Shown: in pieces, positions 11,101 through 22,900 of the stretch
Layout of the letters: each line of letters begins with the position of its first letter
Numbering within the stretch: position 1 is the stretch's first letter
NCBI GenBank assembly: GCA_015179025.1
Contig: WHUX01000168.1
Location: forward strand, 54,644-118,643
Origin: Terfezia claveryi
Lineage: Eukaryota; Ascomycota; Pezizomycetes; Pezizales; Pezizaceae
Length of the DNA: 64,000 bases
Reading direction: 5' to 3'
Made by a program: the position numbers and the translations under genes
Notes under the pieces: model-generated
Databases searched by the model: none
What the model saw: the letters and a program-made list of their open reading frames with translations, nothing else
Told to the model about the DNA's origin: nothing

Positions 11101-13298
11101 ACAGAGAAATGCGTCGTCAAGTTGCGCTGAAATAGATTTTAGCATGGCCAAAATATCTCCCAGCTCGACTTTGGCATTCCGTTCCTTGACATTTTTAAGT
11201 GTTTCCATGACTTGATCTGGTATGTGAAATAGACCAGCACTAGTAAGAATCTGATGAAGGAAACACCCAAGTATGTGTACGAGGGTTTGGTTGTTCCGGT
11301 CCCGATAGTCGGCATATAAACAAATAACGCTTGCTTTGGTGGTAGTTTGTTCAGTAACTTGTGAACGTAGATAGTCAATCACAATCGAGCTATAATCAAG
11401 GTTAGTTAGGGCGGTAATAAATAAATAGACACCAAGGTGGTTCAAATTGGACACTAGCTCAGAAATACCTGATCATTGTTTTTCCAGCGCCGGGTATGCC
11501 ATAACAGCACAATATGCGCTCACTCCCATCTGGGGCCTTTATATCACACCATTTACGGAAACACTCCAATTCGAGTAGCCAAGTACCAGTTTTTTCAAGC
11601 CGCATCGACCTGACATCCGCATGTCTCTTAAGCGGCTCCAGAGGAGACAATAATTGCAGTAGTTGTTCGTCTACCAAAGTTAGTCCTGAATTTCTGAGGA
11701 CGCTCGTTGAACTCGTATACCTTCGGCTCTTAGGCTGCGCTTGAGTAATTCTTTCGACACTTTAACATGCTCGGTGAGTGCAGCTGATATCGCTACGAGT
11801 TAGCTCAAGACTCGTATAATTTAGAGCACACACTAACCAGTAGTATCTGCTCGCAAGCCAATGAGAAGCTTCTCCATCTCCGCAATTTTCGCCGAGGACA
11901 CTATGCCGTCATTAGCATCAGTAGTTAAGTGCTTCCAATACCATATCGATACAAACATACTTCTAATCCTCTCCATCGTGGCCATATCTGCGCATTCTTG
12001 TACGGTTTTCTCTTTTCCGGTGATGTGGTCGATGAAGGGATGAAACTCAATCTCAAATGGTTTCAGCATATTTACAGCTTTCTTAACCCCTAAATTACAC
12101 TTTTTCAGCATCCTCTGTACATGTGTTGTAATTTTATACAAGGTCAGCTTACATCTAGCATCAAAATATTGCCTAGCTTTGATTGTAAAAACTATGACAG
12201 CAGCATATAACTCCGGTAACGCCATATTTAAAACTTCTCGGAGCTTTCCGGTGTCTCCTAGTCCTGCATGCAACCCAACTCCTGTATAGATACCCGCGTA
12301 GAACGCAGATACTGCCATCTTGTCCATAATTGTCGCCATTGTTCCTTCAAAACATTCCATCGCTTCAACGTGGTTTAGAGCAATCTGCCAGATATCAATA
12401 AACTGTTTTCCCCAAAGAAACCATGACATATGATGCGACACACCTGTAGTATAGTCCTTGCACCTGCCCAAACTAATGCTGTAATGTCCGGATGATGCTG
12501 CATTGCTGTGTCCACAATTTTTGCGTACTTGTCCACATTCTTCAAAATATTTCCCAAGCGCTCCACGCAGACGACCTCATTCCCCTGCCGATCTTTATAA
12601 CGCCATTGTCTATCCTTATTCTTTTGATGAGCGGCCTCTAGTTCCTCAATAAGGAACTGGACATTTTGCGCTGCGGATTGCGGCTGGAGTTTATCTAGTT
12701 CAAGACATGGTAGTTTATATTTGGCGAGGCTCTCCTGGGCTATCTCAAGTGCCTTTTGCCAAAGACATGAACAGGTTGATTCTGGATCTGGAGTTTGAGA
12801 CGAAGGATCGAGAGGGACAATAGGAGTAATCACAATATCCGGTAGAGTTGATCCAGGAATAGCTGTTGCTAAAACCTCAGGTTTCCCACTGGAGGCTGCC
12901 TCATGAGGAGGAGGTGAGGAATCCACATACGGCACAATGTCGTCAAACCCCAGGGTAGTAGTGTCCGGTCCGGGATGAGTAGGTGTGGCAAGGGGATGCT
13001 GCGATTCACCGCTGGGCAGTACTGGTTCTTGACCGGGAGGAATCAAGCTATTTGAGAGTGCCGCAATATTAACCCTACCCCTCGCCGGCGCCAGAGTACC
13101 GCTGACATCAGTGTCGGACTTTGAACGAAGCCGTGCATTGCTGGTGGCAGTTGCTCCGGGGGCGACTGTGGACAATGTGCGTAAGCCTTTGCCGGAGTTC
13201 TGCTCTTGCGATCGGGATTGCCGGATATTTGGCTGCTGGTCATGGTCTCCTCGAGGTTTCCGGGTGAGAAATTTCTTCAAGTTTTTCGCAAAGTCCAT
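8139..13298 (-). CDS. NLR2: NACHT-ankyrin NOD-like receptor, 16-17 ankyrin repeats
   Basis: Complete receptor. Exons: 13298-12444, 12384-12153, 12089-11961, 11900-11838, 11792-11721, 11685-11469, 11389-10793, 10665-8139; 4692 nt, 1563 aa, in frame throughout. The start is the ATG of MDFAKNLKKF, aligned with the NLR1 and NLR3 starts. Residues 1-190 are Pro/Ser-rich. NACHT_N spans roughly 200-420 (VWAGARTILQ, AVSAFYAGIY), the P-loop GIPGAGKT is near 512, Walker B LCIDALDELE near 617 and FTGRPH near 660. The winged-helix region (RPLKLKELQHALAV) is at about 770-830 and ankyrins run from 989 to the end. Repeat units are 34 aa (102 bp) and almost identical. Splicing between 11721 and 11685 needs a 35-nt intron; otherwise the gene is frameshifted. 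The cytoplasmic sensor role comes from the family; the ligand is unknown. Confidence 0.9.
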
Positions 13299-13371
13299 CT
13301 TGATAACCCCAGAATGTCTCTGCTGAGCCTGATTTAACAAGTACTAGGTACTGAGCTTGGATCTCTATGGT

Positions 13372-13381
13372 CTTGTATAAA
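13372..13381 (-). promoter_or_regulatory. TATA-like box of NLR2
   Basis: TTTATACAAG on the minus strand, about 74 nt before the ATG, followed by ACCATAGAG. The same block lies before NLR3 and the decayed NLR, and a variant lies before NLR1. Confidence 0.55.
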
Positions 13382-15289
13382 GGATGGCTATACGGACGGG
13401 GAATATCCAGGGGAGTGTGATTTTGAAAGTTGTTCATTCTATCTAGATGCCTTTGCTGAATACATAAGTACATATATATCCATGCCAAAGCTCTAGGGGT
13501 ATTGTCGCATATGTATCACATATGCAGCCCCTGAGGACACATCCCTCTCCCTCAAGAGAACAATTATTACATTTCACCCTTGACATAACCCTTCAACCTA
13601 CTGCCCTGATTGGGTTCTTCAAATACCCTCGACTTGTAAACGTTTTTGTCCCATACCGAATGAACGATGAAGGGTAAAATTGTTACGGCTGAGATTATGC
13701 AGACAGGCCGGCGCCAAGTCAACCCCGCTTTCCTATGCCCACTGCCAACCTGACTAGACTCGATAAATCCAAGTGATTATACATAACTCCAAATAACGAT
13801 ATTCTGACCACTAGCTTGCCCCTAACAGTTTTGACCGGCTTCAAGAACTCGCCGCAGATCTTCAGAGGTAGGATGCGAAATAATAGAAACGGTTTGTGCC
13901 CGTGCCTCTATATATGGTAGAAGAATTCAACCCTCTTTCATACAAAAACTGATAACCATGTTCGTAAAGTTCCTTCTTCCCTTCCATATCCTCTCAGAAA
14001 AAAAAAACCTTTTTCAAAATTTGTTCCCCTCCTCCCCCCCCCCCCCCCCCCCCCCGGATCCTACAATTCTTTTGGCGAAAGACCCTCTATTGTCGCTAGT
14101 CTCTGCTTTCAGAAATTTGATATTCGCTTTGGGTTCCTCGCTACCTTTCGATTTCATCGTCTCTCGTCCTTGGAGCAACCCTTTTGGTGGAAATACGCTG
14201 ATTATTCCTATCCTGCTCATTGTGGTTGACATGTACCTACCCCAGTTTGCTTGGAGATGGTGTACCTGTAAGGTACCTCGGAGAAGTCCGTAGCCAATAA
14301 AAAGTCTTTGTCTTAATGCGCGCACAGTTTCTTCAGTTTGGGTACATGTGAGGGGTACCTGAATTGTTATACGTGTCTTGGTGAAATACATCTTGGGCTG
14401 CTGTCACCAACTACTTAACATATATCATTAAGGTGGTTGAGATATTCAGTTTTCCAGTGATAGGCTTTCCAGTAACCATACTCACATAAGGTTAGCTTTC
14501 TGTCAATATTCCCTTACTGCTAAACTACCTGCGACTTTTCCCCGAATAGTGCCCCTCTACCTCAAGTACAATGTCTTTGACTGAGGAGGAAGGGGTGGAA
14601 TATTATGATGAGGAGCAAACAGGTGAAGAGGTCATGCAGAATAAATACGAAGAGCCACCGAGGATTCTCGTCTTAGAATTCAACTACATGAGGAGATATA
14701 TAATTTAATATTCATACCCTCTCTACCTATGGCCTACATATGTTTAAGGCCCCCACATAAATAGATCTCGGCTAAGAGGCCTGGATCTAGATCTTTCTCA
14801 TAAAGGTCACGTTCATTTGAAGTTTTCTTGAATCTTAACATCCACAGTCTTCATAGCATCTTTCCGTACGTTGTCCTTACTCAAAGGTTTCTACGCTGCT
14901 ATGCACTAGTGCATATGTATGAACAGAGAAAACGTACCTTGGATTTGAGAGCTGGAAATTGATTGTCATGTATACGGGGATGTCTTTGAGAGTGCATACC
15001 TAGTTAGGTACCTAGTAATCTCACTTCATGTCTCGAGTTGAGCTCAACTCTAATTATATCGGGGCATGGGTTCTCTGCTCGTCGTGAATGGCCACATTCC
15101 ATTATATTTAGTAGTAACATTGGTGACGAGATTACGATTCGAATAGATTACTGATCATGGCAAACTAAGTATCAATTCACATTTCTTGAAAATATAAGCC
15201 TCCAACATACACCTGTTGAAGATAAGCTAGGGGGAGAGGAACGTTGGACCACTAATCAATTGGTACAGTTTCACTATAATATCACTCAG
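13382..15289. other. gene-free stretch upstream of NLR2
   Basis: No confident gene. A frame from 13958 starts like a signal peptide (MFVKFLLPFHIL) downstream of TATATATGG but runs into an A-run and a C-run of about 20 at 14033-14055, and continues without recognisable features. An acidic 45-codon frame at 14571-14708 has no support. Bases 15070-15290 resemble the NLR2 3' flank and belong to the decayed receptor. Confidence 0.5.
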
Positions 15290-18200
15290 ATGCCCTGAGT
15301 TTGCAATTATTCGAGAGCTCAATAATTGATGTATTATCTATAATGATGGTAGTCTAGTAGAATACCGTCTGGCCTCGTTTGTCCGTCACATCACAGTTCA
15401 GTGACGTTCGGGAAATGACTCGTCGGTTGATTGACATCCACCTCATTCAAGCACATGGTAGCGGTGTCTGTCTAGTATCAACTCGTGTGTCTGCTTGCCC
15501 CATCTTCTAGTAGTACTTTGTGAGATCATCTAATCCAATGAAAGCTCCTACAAGGTTGCCTAGTCTAAAAATCGCAATGCAACAGAACCCGGAGGTGGTT
15601 CCAATAATTGAACCTCCAGTCATTTGTAATTGATCCATATACGACTTGTAGGGAAGCCGAAGGGAACTTATGTTCATGTCCGGGTAATGATAGGGCGAGT
15701 TTCACCATAGCCTCACTCGGCTGGCGAATAGCATAGGTGCTCCAATTGCAAGCTGCATATTCCAGGAGGGGGAAATCCCGGCGTTTCTTGTGATATTGTC
15801 CACTTGAAATTGAGTATCACCCTGTTCCACATCAAGGGCATGCTAAAGCTCTTCTAGCTTGAATGGTCATTGGCAAGTTGCATCCATAGCAATATTTCAT
15901 GCCTAGCTAAGCGAGATTTTGTGTCCGCATGATGACCCCTTAGAAAGTAGCCATGCAATTCTGTGGTTGGTATTCTGAGTGATTTCCTCCGTTTGGATAT
16001 GGTTGCTTGTTCGAACACCACATCAATGTTCAAGGTGGTGAGGAGGAACCTTGAATAGCTCAATTAGCATCTCCACATTGGCAGTCTGCAGCATATAGTG
16101 GGACTGCATGTTTCCTTTTGAGGTTACTCATATAACTTGTGACCTGTCTTCTGCAATTATGTCTAAGATATTGTCGAATGTCATTCTCATTCGCGATAAT
16201 TTTTACTTCCTGTTCCTGCTGAATATCAAGAGCTTTGAGTCTCCCTTTGCATGTTCATATGCTCAGGATGTCAAGCAGATTTCTCCGAGTCTGTGGCTCC
16301 GGTTCATCAAGAGTATCTATACAGAGAAATGTGCCATCAACCTTGCCTGAAATAAGTTTTAGCATGGTCATCAGATCTCAAAGGTCGACTGTCATATTCC
16401 GTTTCTTGACTTCTTCAAGTACGGCAATGACTTGATCTGTAAGAAGTCAGCAACAGACAAACGGTACTTGTTTCGCTAGTAGTTTTATTTGGTACCTTGT
16501 GAACAGAGTTGGTCAATCAGAAGTGAACTATAGAGCAAGTAAATATAGCCACAGTTCAATTGACTTCCAACTTATTCTTCCGTGTTTGTGTATGGTGGTG
16601 AATCGGGTATAAGTTGTAGAATTCTGAATAGAAAACACTGAGCGCGAATAGCTCGGCAAGTAAACGCGAAGGTAATTCAAATTAGAAAATATCTGCTCAT
16701 TGTTTTTCCAGCATCGGATATGCCATAACAGCACAATATACGCTCACTTCCATCTGAGGACTTCATATCACACCCTGTACGAAGCCAGGTACGGTATTCT
16801 CAATCCATATCGACTTGACATCCGCAACTCTCTCACTTGCACCCATACACCTCCTGCCCCTAGGCTGAGCCTAAGTATTTCTTTCGACACCTTAAATTTT
16901 TCGGTGAGTGCATCCCGAGATCTCTATATATCTCTAAAGGTTAGCTCTCTTGCCTCTGCTCCTAAACACTACAAAAATTCCAATTGAGCTTGGGAGCAAT
17001 GGTTTCATATGTACTCACATGTCAATGAGAAGATTCTCTCCATCTCTGTAATTTTCTTCGGGGACCCAATGACTGCATAAGCATTGAGTTTTTCTTATAC
17101 TATGTCAGTTCAAAATATACTTTCCATCGTAGCCATATCTGCGCATTCTTGGACGGTTTTCTCTTTTCCGACCATGTGATCAATGAAGGGCGGAAATTTA
17201 ACCACAAATGGCTTCAGCATATTCACGGCTTTTTTAACTCTAGATATTTTTTAAGCATTATCTCTGTAAATGTGTCATACGATATGAAAAGCCAGCTTAC
17301 ATTTAGCATCAAAAAATTGCTGAGCTTTGATTGCAAGCAGCCTATAACTATGTCCAGGGCTCCGTGGAGCTTCCCAGTGTCTCTTTTTGCTGTAAGCAAC
17401 CCGACTCCTGTATAGATACCCACGTGGAACGCGGAGATAGCCAATTATCCCCAATTGTCACCGTTGTTCCTTCAAAACATTCCATCACTTTCAACATGAT
17501 TTAGCACAACCTGCCAGATATCAATGAACTGCCTCTCTTCAAGAGGCCATGACATACCGTAAAAACTCTCGGACAAGACTGCAGTCTTTTTTACAGTACG
17601 GCGGTTTTGCCAAAAGCTATCTCCGCTTCTTTTTCACGGTTACTTTCTTAATCACAATTATTTGATGTATGGTATTCCATTAGAGCTACATATATTCTTT
17701 CCTATAACAGATGATTATAATCTCCACTTTTCCGGCCACTCTTTCAAACGATCTCTTCGCCGAACTGAATGTGAGGCGGAAGCCTTACTGGCTCAGATTC
17801 CGCATCAGATTCGCTTTCTGGCCTGTCTGAATCATTAGAGTCTTCATACGTGGGATCGTGGGCCGTGGGTAGGTAAGTGTATCGATGGGTAGTGGGGATT
17901 ATTAGAAGGTTGATATTCAGTTCTATGCGTTTGTGCTAGAACAATACATTTGCGCTAGAACATTCTACCTTTCTTATTCACGATACAACCCCCAAGCAAA
18001 TGTGCCCCGGCCCTCCCCAGCGTCTTATTCACGTGTATTGTCTTTGCACTTGCCCAATTAACGATGTTATATCTGGATGTTGCTGTATTGCTGTATCCAC
18101 AAATTTTTGCGTTCTTGTCCACACTTATCAAAAATTCTGCCAAGTCGCTCCACCCAGACACCTTGTTACCGGCCTTCTTAAGTGCCTTTTACCAAGATGG

Positions 18201-18754
18201 GAGGAGATTGCAGGAGGTATAGAACTTGGACTCTCAATGCCTGTGATACGATGTATTTGAATGGTGATCAATGGCGGGGGTAAATACTGGGTGTGGGAAA
18301 CAATGGGGGCCAATAGTAGTAATCACAATATTCCGTGGATGAGGTCGGGGATATATAGCTGTTGCTGAAATCTCCGGCTTCCTAACAGAGGGCAAGTCCT
18401 GAAGAGGAGAGGAGGTAAGGAATCAGCACGATGTCGTCACCACCATTTTAGCATATAGTGCTTGGTAGGAGATGAGTAGGTGTAGCAGGGAGGCACTGCG
18501 ATTCACCGCTGGGCAGTACAAGGTCTTGACTTGGAGGAATCAAGCTATTTGAGGCTGCCACGTATCACTCCTAGCACTGGCTGGCGCCATGCTACCACTG
18601 ACATTGATAACGGTGTCGGACTATGAAGGAGGTCGTTTATGGCCAGTGGCAGTTGCATCGAGGGTGCTTCCGTTTTTTTTTTTTTTTTTGGAATGGGGAT
18701 TAACTACGATCTCAGAATGGAATCTTTATCCACCAATATTCCCACACCACCCAT
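15290..18754 (-). pseudogene. decayed NLR copy in the array
   Basis: Same order as its neighbours but with many stops and deletions: first exon region 18754-18040 (ATG position kept, T-run at 18667), NACHT_N pieces 17560-17140, P-loop exon 16880-16690, NACHT pieces 16520-16140, winged-helix pieces 16060-15560. The ankyrin block is reduced to scraps at 15510-15300. The P-loop reads GISDAGKT, so the PG of the motif is lost. No frame longer than about 95 codons survives in the right place. Its promoter block (TTATAAAGGACC near 18821-18830) is still recognisable. Non-functional. Confidence 0.88.
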
Positions 18755-18830
18755 ACTGTTGAACTCCAAAATGTCTTTGCTGAGCTGATTCAATAGATAC
18801 TGAGCTTGGATCCTCTATGGTCCTTTATAA

Positions 18831-19975
18831 GGGCTAGGTACTGGGTAGGTCGCTGTACTGGTAAATTGTGTTGGTAAGCGAGTATTTTAAGGATGTAAGT
18901 ATGGGATTTCTACTTGCAGTTGTTCAAGTACAGGGGTACGTAGGTACTAATTGATGGCGATCGCAGACGACGATCGCAGAACGGACTCAGCTGGTATCCA
19001 ATTATCTACCGCTGTATAGTACCAGCCATTGTAGAACTGGATAGACAAGAGCTGGATGCTCCAGACATTTATACATGCTAACAATATTCTCTTGATACCG
19101 TATGACCATACAATACCAGATCAGATAGTTTCCAGAGGAGTGCAGGTCTTAGCTCGCCAACCCCACCAACGCGACAAATCTCACCAACCGCTCCAACCCG
19201 ACATACGCCTCCAATAGCTCAAAAGATCCACGGTGAGAAGATCATAGATAATTCCTAATATCATAGACTCGGAATCTAAAGATATTTCATCCTTAGTACT
19301 GAGTATCAGTAGCTCGGTGATGTGTATGATGGATGTGTATGATGCTTCTTAGTAAAAGACCACGTTGGGTTGTTCGAGGTATTGAGGAAAACTGGTGGTA
19401 ATTAGAATTATGGTAATTAGAATTGTGATATGGGGTGGTCACTTGTTAATTGCAATTTTTTACAGTTTAGGCTTAGTTCAGGGCTGCCAAGGCGCTTCGT
19501 AATTGCAATTTTCATAATTGCAATTAAGAAGTGACCACCCCTATTGTAACAAGTGATGGTGATGAGTCAACGTTGGCATTCCTATACTACTGTCCTGTAA
19601 GAAAAAATTGCTGTCCTAAACACGATTCGGATATCTCGGCCAAAATTAGGCTGTTTTACCCCTGTCTTATACACTAATACTGTCCTGCCGAGTGGTACTT
19701 TCTTAGTTGCGAATTAATACGGTATTAGTTCATGAATGGGAAATGCACGACAAACGCCCTCGATGGCCACAGTGTAGCTATATATAGGCGCAAATGGCAG
19801 CAATCCATTAACTATAGATAGAATTTAAGAGAAACAAGTACAAGATTTTGAATTGGTTCTGGAAATGTATTAATTGCTAAATCATATAGATGTAGTTCTC
19901 CCCATGTACCTACCTGTTGAGTGTTAGGTACAGCTCTCTTTTCGCCAGGAACGCTGGACCTCTTACATGTATAAC
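18831..19975. other. gene-free stretch between decayed NLR and NLR3
   Basis: No gene recognised. It holds the small inverted-repeat element at 19432-19541. The last 250 bases are the NLR3 3' flank, which resembles the flanks of NLR2 and of the 26.1-kb stub (CACCTGT..., CTCTCTTT, AACGCT). Confidence 0.55.
19432..19541. mobile_element. 110-bp MITE-like element, ends GGGGTGGTCACTT
   Basis: Terminal inverted repeat of about 25 nt: GGGGTGGTCACTTGTTAATT at the left against the complement of AATTAAGAAGTGACCACCCC at the right. TAT lies outside both ends as a possible target duplication. There is no coding capacity. AATTGCAATT palindromes recur inside. Confidence 0.7.
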
Positions 19976-22900
19976 TCAAGGGAATTCACAGGAAACATGG
20001 CTGGTGAGCCCCAGTCTTCCAGGACAAGCTGCGGCTGTCCGAAGAAGGTCAGTTATCGATGTATAACCTTTTGATGTAGCCCAGTCGAGTGCTGTTCGGC
20101 CTTGGTTGTCCTTCACGTCAGGGTGTATTTTGTCTTGCTCGCGTAACAGCCGTACTATATTCTCATGTCCTCCTCCAGCTGCCCATGACAGCGGTGTCCG
20201 GCCATCGTTATCATTTGCATTGACATCCACATCATTCCGTTCGATCAGCAGCCGCATTACAGCCTCGTGTCCATTCTCAGCTGCCCATGATAAAGGCGAC
20301 CGACCATTCTTATCTACTGCATCAACATCAGCATCGTTCCGCTCTAGCAGCAGCCGCATTACCGCTTCGTATCCATTTTTAGCTGCCTGTGACAGCGGTG
20401 TTTGACCGTGATATCTAATGTCCTTTGCATTGACATTCACATCATTCCGCTCAAGCAGTAGCTGGACTACAGCCTCGTGTCCACCCATAGCTGCGAAAAG
20501 TAATGGTGTACAGCCACTGCGAGCCGTTGTATTGACGTCCACATCATTCCGCTCAAGTATCAGCCGTATTAAAGCTTCATTTCCTTCATCAGCTGCCCAC
20601 GATAGTGGTGTGCGACCGTACCTGCTGTCCTTTGCATTGACATCCACATCATTCCGCCCAAGCAGCAGCCGCACCACAGCCTCATGTCGATTCACAACTG
20701 CCCACAATAGCGGTGAACGGTAGTTGCAACTGCTATCCCTCGCATTAACATCCACATTATTCCGCTCAAGCAGCAGCCGTACTACAGCCTCATGTCCACC
20801 CATAGCTGCGAAAAGGAGCGGTGTACAGCCTCTACGAGCCTTTATATTGACATCCACATCATTCCGCTCGAGCAGCAGCCGCACTATAGCCTCGTATCCT
20901 TTCTTGGCTGCCTGTGACAATGGTGACTGGCCATCGGTACCCGTTGCATTGACATCCACATCATTCCGCTGAACAAGCAACCGCACTATAGCCTCGCACC
21001 CTCTTGCGGCTGCCCATAGTAGTGGTGTCCATCCAGTATCATCACGCAAGTCTGCCTGCCCCATATCACAGTAGTACTTTGTGAGATAATCTAATCCAAA
21101 AGAGGCTCCTACATGGATGCCTAAAAATTTCAATGCAACAGAATCCTGATGAATGAATGTATAATCGTCTTTGATTGATGCATATAAGACTTGTAAGGAA
21201 GTCGAAGTGGGCTTATTCTCATCTCCGGGTAACATTAGGGCAAGTTTCACCACAGCCTCATTCGACTGGCGATTAGCGTAAGTGCCCCAATTGCAACCTG
21301 CATACTCCAGGAGTGGAAATTTCTGGAGTTTGATTCCGAGCTCAGCGATGGATCTGCAGTGTTTTCGTATTTTTGGGGAGTTGAGGTAAATCAGACAAGT
21401 TTCTGCAAGAGTGCTATAACCGTCAGGGAAGTATGTGCTGCTCCGGTGCCGGAAATACTCTTCCAGTGTGAAGTGGACAAAACGAACTGTCATAGTTTCT
21501 TCATCAACCACAACTAACCCAAGACAGGAGTCCAGTATTGCTTTCCGGGAAGGGATGTTGTCCAGTTCAATGTAAATTTTACCCGGTTCCACAGCAAGGG
21601 CATGCTGAAGTTCTTCTAGCTTGAGTGGTCGATTGGCAAGATGCAACCACAGGAGTACTTTCATGCCTAGCTCACGGTGACCGCGCGATTGTTGTATCCG
21701 CTTGACAACCCCTCTAAAGGTGTCATACAATTCAGCGGGCAATGTTTCGAGTGCCTTCCGTCGTTTTGATATTGTTTCTTGATCCAGTACCATGTCAATA
21801 TGCAAGGCAGGGAGGAGGAACCTTGAATTGCTCAATCAGTAAATACTTTCACAACGAGCAGCTCAATGCTGCCTGCAGTCACGCAGCGGGACTGCATGTT
21901 TCCTTTTGAGGGTGCATAGGCTATGCTCCAATAAAACTTTTCTACTTACATTCCTTGGGACCGTGCTACGAGCGCAACCAAAATCTCGGTTTCCAACGCT
22001 TCATTTATGGCATCTGGATTCGCACACCTGTCTTCTGCAATTTTGTGGCTGAGATATTTTCGAATATCATTTTCATTCGCAATAATCTTCACTTCCAGCT
22101 CCTGCCGAATCTTGAAGTAGCTTTGAACCTCCTTCTCCATGTGTGGTCGTCCAGTAAAAAATAACCGAGTAGTCTTAGTGCCGAGCTGTAGTTCATTGCT
22201 CAGAACTTCAAGCAAATTCCTCCGGGTCTGTGGCTCTAGTTCGTCAAGAGCGTCTATACAGACAAATAAGCCGTCAAGCTGCGGTAATATAAGTTTCAGC
22301 ATAGCCAAAACCCCCCCAAGCTCTACTTGTGTATTCGGTTTCTTGACCTGTTTAAGTGTCTGGAAGATTTGGTCTGGTATGTGAAGCAGACTAGCACCAG
22401 TTAGGAGTTGATGAAGGAAAGACCCAAGTATGTGTATGAGCGTTTGGTTATCCCAGTCTCGATAGTCGGCATATAGACAAACAATGCTTGTTTTTTCAGT
22501 AACTTTTGGACAGAGATAGTCAACCACAAGTGAACTAAGAACCGAGTAAATATTAGCCGCTATTAAATCGACTTCCAACTTGTCCTGTGATGTTTCATCA
22601 CCTCTTAGAATATCCTTAGGTGATTGTGTATGGTGGTGAATCAGGAGCATAACATGTAGAATGATGAAGAAAAACAACGATCGTAAATAGCTCGAGGGAT
22701 AGGCAAGTAAACACCATGGTGATTCAAATTAGACAATACCTGATCATTGTCTTTCCAGTGCCGGGTGCGCCATAACAGCACAATATGCGCTCATTCTCCT
22801 CTGAAGACTCGATATTGCACCATTTACGGAAACTATCTAGCTCGAGTAACCAGGTACCGGTATTTTCAAGCCGCATCGACCTGACATCCGCATGTCTCTT

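Noticed and set aside
13958..14293. 111-codon frame starting with a signal-peptide-like MFVKFLLPFHIL
   Set aside because: Passes through a C-run of about 20 and an A-run; nothing recognisable afterwards; phase after the homopolymer is unreliable.
14571..14708. 45-codon acidic frame (MSLTEEEGVEYYDEEQTG...)
   Set aside because: Too short and without homologues I recognise, conserved neighbours or promoter.
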